Positions 58,066-64,000 of a stretch of DNA of 64,000 nucleotides are shown here, piece after piece. Position 1 is the stretch's first letter. Every line of letters starts with the position of its first letter. The position numbers and the translations under genes are program-made. The DNA comes from Cutaneotrichosporon cavernicola (Eukaryota > Basidiomycota > Tremellomycetes > Trichosporonales > Trichosporonaceae): positions 1,426,001 to 1,490,000 of the forward strand of contig NC_083396.1 in NCBI RefSeq assembly GCF_030864355.1, given 5' to 3'. The notes beneath the pieces are model-generated. The model saw only the letters and a program-made list of their open reading frames with translations, was not told the DNA's origin and ran no database searches.

Positions 58066-61000
58066 ATGCCTGCGGCTTTGAATACCAAGGCCGCGCCGCC
58101 TCCCAGCGACACCGACCTCGCATCTCCCGGCATGACGGACGCCGAGCCAGCCTCCTCCGTGCCAGCCTCCTCTGAGCCAGCCTCCTCCGCGCCAGCCTCC
58201 TCTGAGCCAGCCTCCTCCGCGCCAGCCTCCTCTGAGCCAGCCTCCTCTGAGCCAGCCTCCTCTGAGCCAGCCTCCTCTGAGCCAGCCTCCTCTGAGCCAG
58301 CCTCCTCTGAGCCAGCCTCCTCCGAGCCATCCTCCTCCGAGCCATCCTCCTCCGAGTCTGCGATGCAGCCCATCCCAGCCGTTGTGAACACGACTGGGCC
58401 GCCTTTGCACGTCTTCTCGCGCCGCTTCCTCGGTCCCAGGCCGCTCAGCGAGGCAACGTCAACCAAGGCTACAGATGCGAGAGATGCGCTACGCGAGCTA
58501 CGACGCAAGGGAATGCGGCAGCTACTCCAGCTCGGCAGGGACGATGTGGAGGACGATGTGGAGGACGAGGCTCGTGTGGGACCAGCCGTGCACCGCTTCC
58601 GCGTACGGAGAATGAGTAGGCTGGGCGACGAGACCGAGGCCGACTTTGATGTGGACGATACTGGCAGTTCGAGCGATAGTACCGATGACGAACCGGCACC
58701 CAAGAAGAAGAAGAAGAAGAAGAAGGATAAGGATAAGGATCCTAATGGCAAGAGGAAAGGCAAAGATAAGAAGGACAAGAAGGACAAGAAGGACAAGAAG
58801 GCCAAGAAGGCCAAGAAGGACAAGGCCAATAAGAAGAAGGGGTCGGGAACAGTCTGGGTCGGCAACTCGTTCGACATCGGCGCCGAGTTCGATTCGGTGC
58901 CGAGCGACGAGAAGATTGCGCCGGTGACCTCGGTGACCCTGCTGCGCAAGGGCGTGCAAGACTCGCCTGAAGCTTCACCTCACGCGCTGTACCCCGAAGA
59001 GGACATTCCCACCGCCGGGCCATCAACTCCTCTACCCACACCATCGCGGTCCAAAACCACGTTCGCGCCCCCGCTCCCTAGCAGAGTGGGCTCAACATCC
59101 TCGACGGGCGGCGAGACATTCATGACGGCACGCGAGGAGAATGACGATTCAGATGGGTCGACGTTCCACGCCATCGTCCCCCACCATCATAAGCAAAAGC
59201 CACCACCAAGTGACGGGCAACCGAGCACTCACTCGTCGCCAATAGCCCGTCCGAGTTCGGGGACCGACTCGCGTGCGCATCTGATTCATACATCGGACGA
59301 GGAGGCGGACTTGGGTCCATCGAGCCTCTCGCCCCGCTCCGAGTCCCAGGGGCACAAGTCACGTGGATCAAGCTCAACTCCGAGTGCTTCCAAACACACG
59401 ATGAGCGCCGTCAAGTCGGGCCTCAAAAAGGGTATCAGAACCGCTCTCAAGCGCGGCGTCAAGAAGGGCATCCGATCCGGCATCAAGTCTGGTATCAAGT
59501 CTGGTTTCAAATCTAGTTTCAAGTCTGCTGTCAAGGACAAAGCGAAGGAAGTGAAGAAGTCTGCCGTGAAGGAAAGAGAGAGGGAAGCGCAGAAGTATAA
59601 CGACGTGGAGAATCCGCACAAAACTAAGACGGTCAAGTTCAAAGGAAAGGAGCCCAGCGGCGCCCAGTCGCCTGCGCATCCGCGTCAGGTACTCGCGCGC
59701 TCGGGGCCCAACTCAGCATCAATGAGCGAGGGCACCGGCACCGAGATCGAAGACGACTTTCTCCCAGGCGGCGTTGTCATGCGGGACCGCTCGTGTGTCA
59801 AAGTCGGACGGCATCGCGACGAGGGCATCCGTTACTTTGACGAGTCGGTGCAGAGGCGTAGCCCATGCTACCGAATCGACCCGATGGAGGAGTATCTGCT
59901 CGGCATGACTGTCACGTCGGTCGACTTCTATTCCGACTGGGTGAGCTTTACCTCTCTCAAGACAGCTGACACCAGTTCTGGCCGTGCCAGGAGAGGATCA
60001 AGGGACACAAGCGACTGGCTTACTGTGTACCGCTGTCGTCACCGACTACGTTGACAGTGTTCCACAAGCCGGACATGACGCTGGCACTCGTTTGCCCGTG
60101 GCAGGTGATATTTCGCAACACCCAGCGCCACTCGAACAAGAGTTTACGTCGTCAGACATCACGGTGGGACCGCACGCGCACTGGCCTCCTCGACGACCTT
60201 CATCTTGGTCGGCAAGGGTGCGCAATCTTCCTCATCACTTTTCGGGAGCGGTCTCGAGCCCTCGACTGGTACTGGTACATCACTGGCCAACTGGGACTCA
60301 AGCTCCCGCCCCAGATCGACATCCGTGTGCCTGTCCTCGAACTGACGCTGCGCATCGCGATCCCAGAGGATCCGTCGAGCGTGTCGTTCAACGCCGAGAC
60401 GATCTTGCGCTCGGCGTGGAAAGCTGTGTTATCCAACACAGAGCGACAGCGCTTGCTACGTGACCTGGGTACGGTGCCCAACCTCCAGCTAGCGTGGAAG
60501 GAGGTCGAGCCGACACTTGACTGGGTGTGCTGGGATTCGACCGTCAACAACAGACCACGCCAATGGTCTCTCCTCGCGAGTTTTGCGCAGGGTTTCTCAC
60601 GGCCCAAGAGCACGCTGCAGATCCGTGACGCAACACACCACGGTATCAGAGTGCGTCTCGAGGACGGTACGCTGCTCGGCGAGCCCGAGGCCGTAGAGGG
60701 TTACCTTACGCGCCACAAGGCCGCTGCACACCCCAAAATGGAAGTCTATCTCTGCGTGGCCGACGGGCACATCTTCTGCTGCGCCGCCAACGCCGCCACA
60801 CCGCCTCTGACCCCTCGGCGGCGCGGCTCTTCACCGGCCGAGCTCTTCCCTGAGTTGCAGAAGCAGTTTCTCAACGGCGAGCGCCATCGGCTGGCAACCA
60901 TTGTCGAGAAGAGCGTGGGGTGTCTCAGCCTCTCCCGCATTGAGAGCGTCAAGCTCCTCAAGACGGCTGAACCCACGGATCCCGAAGCCACGGACGGGGT

Positions 61001-62216
61001 TGACGCGCCACTGGCAGCCGCAACGGAGACAGACACCGCGCCACTGGCAGCCGTAACGGAGACAGACACCGCCAGCCCACCGGCCCCTGACGCGGACGCG
61101 CGCCAGCGCTCCAAGTCTGTTGCGGCGCCTCAGGCATCCGAGATTACGCCCCTGCACGTCCCAAAGCTGCAGCGCGCTGAAACCGCCACCCATGTCGCTG
61201 CTCCACGTCGCCGACAATCCGCACTTACTCCGTTGAAGAAGGAGGGCAAGAAGAACCTGCGCAAGTTTGAGGTGATGATGCGCAACGGTACGAGGATTGT
61301 CTTTGAGGCGCACACGCCGGAGATTGCCGCCGAGTGGGTCAAGCACTTGACCGAGCTCGTGCGGTACTGGGCTCTCCGGCGGCGAGTCGATGCACGCTCG
61401 GCCATGGACGTCCGACAGCTCCACATGGGGAGAGAGGCGTTCGTGGGCCAGGCTCTGGACGTCACTACCGAGACTGTGATCAACCAGCTGTGGAATCGGT
61501 GTGTCATTGATGGATGCCGGCCAGTTACGCACTCGGGAAGGGTTTATGTGCGCCGAAGCCCCTGGGGCAAGTTTAGGTGAGCGGCGCGGAACGAATGACG
61601 ACTGACCCCAGGTCGCTCTACCTCGTCCTCATGCAAGGCAGTCTTGTCGGCTTCGCGTCCGATGGGAGCGCGGGGATGCAGAACCGACGCGCCGTGTGGC
61701 CTCTTTTCGGTTCTTTCGTGAGCTGCACTGCCCTGATGTCAGCTGACAGCAGGTTTACTCGGGCATGCTTGCGCAAAACGAGCTCGACGCCAACAAGAAC
61801 GACGCGGCGTGGGACCCCAAGAACCGCATGTACATGGACGGTCTACAGAGCACCGACGGCGCCGAGGACACGACATTCTGCGTCCGCCTCCTGTGGCCGC
61901 ACGGGTCATTTGCCCCGCCGCAACCTTGGGATATGGAGAAGAACAGAAAGAGCGGGGCACAAGCGTCATTCGTGTCACCTCCGCTTAAGAAGAAGCCCCT
62001 GCGCCTGCTAATCTGCCGCGCTCGCAGCAAGGTGGGTCCAACGGGAGTAGGGGACGCTGACATCAGCTCGAGCGCGATCGCTGGGTGTGGGCGCTCAACT
62101 GCGAGAAGGAGCGGTTTGCGCGTACACACGTCAGAGACGAAGACACGCTGCGCAACTCGGGCGTGCTCCTGCGCCACTCGACGCTCACGCACACGAACGC
62201 GAGCCTCAACTTGTGA
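58066..62216 (+). CDS. Mug56/Spo71-family PH-domain protein
   Basis: Members (S. cerevisiae Spo71, S. pombe Mug56) act at the prospore membrane in meiosis through PH domains. Exons 58066-59940, 59976-61576, 61612-61717, 61753-62031 and 62067-62216 give 1,336 residues. The N-terminal 570 residues are disordered: an ASSEP minisatellite (27-97), a Lys-rich run (213-264) and an IKSG-type basic repeat (446-496). The conserved part starts FLPGGVVMRDRSCVKVGRHR, then YFDESVQRRSPCYRIDPMEE and YLLGMTVTSVDFYSDW. Later come FRERSRALDWYWYITGQLG, the PH region FEVMMRNGTRIVFEAHTPEI with WVKHLTELVRYW, GKFRSLYLVLMQGSLVGF, and the end RLLICRARSKLERDRWVWAL with NCEKERFAR. This order fits the family. A meiotic role here is inferred. 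Confidence 0.75.
58144..58356 (+). repeat. 15-nt coding minisatellite (EPASS x14)
   Basis: About 14 copies of a unit close to GAGCCAGCCTCCTCT, encoding EPASS with A/V in place of E in some copies. The last copies shift to EPSSS. Near-identical copies imply recent expansion and probable length variation. Confidence 0.9.
59401..59553 (+). repeat. 12-nt/4-residue basic repeat (IKSG type)
   Basis: A tetrad pattern of hydrophobic-Lys-Ser/Lys-Gly (VKSG, LKKG, VKKG, IRSG, IKSG, IKSG, FKSS, FKSA), backed at DNA level by TCAAGTCTGGTA-like units near 59485-59530. Confidence 0.8.
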
Positions 62217-62591
62217 TCGAGTACCTGGAGCGCGCGCGAGGGCGGTCGGCTTCCTCCGGCTTCGGGATCCAGGCCGTGAGAGAAGTCGGGAACCGAACCC
62301 GGCGACTTTCCGAGTCTGATTGTATATATATACCACTACGAGTGCGTTACATAGACACTATATTCCTTCTGCCCTTCCGCCATTGTGTTTGTTAGCATAC
62401 CACGACACTTGGATGTATCCATGCATATGCGATATCATACGAGGTTGAGCTGTTAGAAGCCGGGCCTGGTGGCGGGGCTTATCACGGCCCGAAAAACGGC
62501 CCGACAAACGGCCCGGGTTGTTGTCCATCTTGACTATAACTCCCGTCGTCCCCACATCCACAAGCCCTACTTCCCCTCATACAGAGCAACC
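62217..62591. other. Intergenic region upstream of beta-mannosidase
   Basis: 375 nt: 3' flank of the Mug56-like gene and the promoter of beta-mannosidase, including a triple ACGGCCCG repeat. Confidence 0.6.
62484..62515 (+). promoter_or_regulatory. Three ACGGCCCG repeats at 12-bp spacing
   Basis: ACGGCCCG occurs at 62484-62491, 62496-62503 and 62508-62515, exactly 12 bp apart and 77-108 bp before the ATG. The CGG core and even spacing suggest sites for a fungal zinc-cluster regulator; the factor is not known. Confidence 0.5.
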
Positions 62592-64000
62592 ATGGCCGAC
62601 TCAGTAAAGTACGGTGGCGTGCTTGACGCACACCGCACCACGATCAAGGGGTGGGAGTTCTCGCGCGTCGTATCCGAGACCGAGCCGGACGTTCAGGAGG
62701 AGTGGGCACAGTGCAAGGTCCCGACTAGCGTGCAGGTCGAGCTCATCAAGGCTGGCAAGATTAGGGACCCGTACAAGGGCCTTAATGAGTGGGACTGCCA
62801 GTGTGAGTGCTGTGCTCGTGCAGCCTTGGCATCTCGATCCTATACCCCTACGTCCCTCTCTACCATGAGACCGACCTTCTAATCTCCCTCTGTCCACCAT
62901 GACACCCACCTTCTAACGGAACAGGGATCCATGAGTCCGCCTGGACGTTCCGTACGACCTTGCACGCCACGGCAGCCCAACTCGCGGCCCCACACGCCGA
63001 CCTCATCCTGGATGGCCTCGACACATACTGCACCGTCGTGTTGAACGGTGAAGAAATTGCCAAGACGGACAACATGTTCCTCTCACACCGGCTGAGCGTA
63101 ACTGGGCAGTTGAAGGAAAGCAACACGCTCGAACTGCGCTTCGCTGCTCCCCTTCTCGAAGCGAAGAAGGAGGAGGCTGCCAACGGTGGTCCCATGGCTC
63201 TCTGGAACGGCGACAGTTCGCGCCTCTACTCTCGCAAGGCGCAGTATGGATGGGGATGGGACTGGGGACCCGTGATCATGACCGTCGGCCCTTGGCGACC
63301 AATTTATCTCGAAACGTATGGAGTGCGGCTGGCCAACTTGCGCGTCGATACCACCTTGGGACAGCGGGATGGTAAATGGGATGCCGCTAAGCTCAGCGTG
63401 CCCGAGCTCGACGTGGTTCCTGCTATGCCTGCTGGTGCCAAGCTCGCGTACACCCTCACAGACGCTTTGGGTAACGTCATCAAGTCCGAGGTCACTGCCA
63501 AGCCCAAATGGGACCTGACGGGCAAGGTCGACGCATGGTACCCTATCCACTATGGTGCGCAGCCACTCTACTCGTTGGAGGTTGCGCTGCTCGACCGCGA
63601 TGGCACCGTCATCGCGCGCACCGCCCAGCGTACCGCCTTCCGCCACGTCGAGATCGTGCAGGAGCCTCTACCCGATGCGCCGGGCACCTCATTCCTCTTC
63701 GAGGTCAATGGTGTGCGCGTCTTCTGCGGCGGCAGCAACTGGATCCCGGGTGACAATTTCCTCACTGAGATGCCAGAGAGCCGGTACCGCGCATGGGTCG
63801 ACCTCCTTGTGAAGGGCAACCAGAACATGCTCCGTGTCTGGGCTGGCGGCATTTACGAGGCCGAGGCGCTGTACGACGCGTGCGACGAGGCAGGCGTGCT
63901 CGTGTGGCAGGACTTTATGTTTGGCTGTGGCCTGTATCCATCGTACGACAAGATCAACGCTAGCATCAAGGCCGAGGCCGAGCAGGCCGTACAGCGCTTG
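62592..64000 (+). CDS. Beta-mannosidase, glycoside hydrolase family 2, 5' part
   Basis: It removes non-reducing beta-1,4-mannose from manno-oligosaccharides and N-glycan cores. Exons 62592-62802 and 62925-64000 (cut by the window end) give about 429 residues, roughly half a usual enzyme of 850-900 residues. The start MADSVKYGGVLDAHRTTIKG has no signal peptide, so it looks cytosolic like the mndB type. GH2 N-terminal sandwich motifs are DPYKGLNEWDCQW, ESAWTFRTTLHAT, LDGLDTYCTVVLNGEEI and DNMFLSHRL. They are followed by ARKAQYGWGWDWGP-type SRKAQYGWGWDWGPVI, typical of beta-mannosidases. The catalytic barrel begins with VFCGGSNWIPGDNF, QNMLRVWAGGIYEAEALYDA and VLVWQDFMFGCGLYPS. The catalytic glutamates lie beyond the window. 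The intron is 122 nt. Confidence 0.92.

Overview
This window reads as nuclear DNA of a GC-rich basidiomycetous yeast, most likely a tremellomycete near Trichosporonales/Cryptococcus; this placement is inferred from gene families and gene structure. Nearly every gene is split by very short introns, mostly 28-54 nt. They have GT donors and a CTGAC/CTAAC branch-like motif only about 5-10 nt before the acceptor AG. There are no operons, plasmid or phage functions, CRISPR arrays or secondary-metabolite clusters. I rebuilt exon structures by hand; for nearly all models the phases and total lengths close exactly.

Layout: the 3' part of CDC55 (PP2A B55 subunit, +), MPS1 spindle-checkpoint kinase (+), an unrecognised single-pass membrane protein (-), a 2.4 kb intergenic region with C-tracts and a repeated TTGACCG motif, GAPDH (+), a GC-rich hairpin-rich non-coding block, an intron-containing tRNA-Cys(GCA) (-), a DDHD phospholipase (-), COP9 signalosome CSN6 (-), an ACBP-ankyrin protein (+), a 1,533-residue very acidic orphan (-), a triose-phosphate-transporter family protein (-), a BAT2/PRRC2-N-like proline-rich protein (-), a five-domain fasciclin membrane protein (-), a RhoGEF with DH and probable PH domains (-), VPS8 (+) lying tail-to-tail 27 bp from the DASH subunit ASK1 (-), UBP8 (SAGA deubiquitinase, +), an orphan Ser/Pro-rich protein (-), a CipC/DUF3759 small protein (+), an Atos/DUF4210 protein (+), a Mug56/Spo71-type PH protein (+), and the 5' part of a GH2 beta-mannosidase (+).

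The genes are independently transcribed eukaryotic units. Several concern mitosis (MPS1, ASK1, CDC55) and several concern membrane or vesicle biology (VPS8, TPT transporter, RhoGEF, Mug56/Spo71, DDHD lipase), but I see no sign that adjacency is functional. The points most worth a second look are a DDHD lipase whose conserved reading requires a GT-TG intron exactly after the nucleophile serine, a possible structured RNA beside the tRNA, the large acidic orphan, a tetrad IKSG-type basic repeat in the Mug56/Spo71-like protein, and a 34-nt tandem duplication across the stop codon of the DUF3759 gene.
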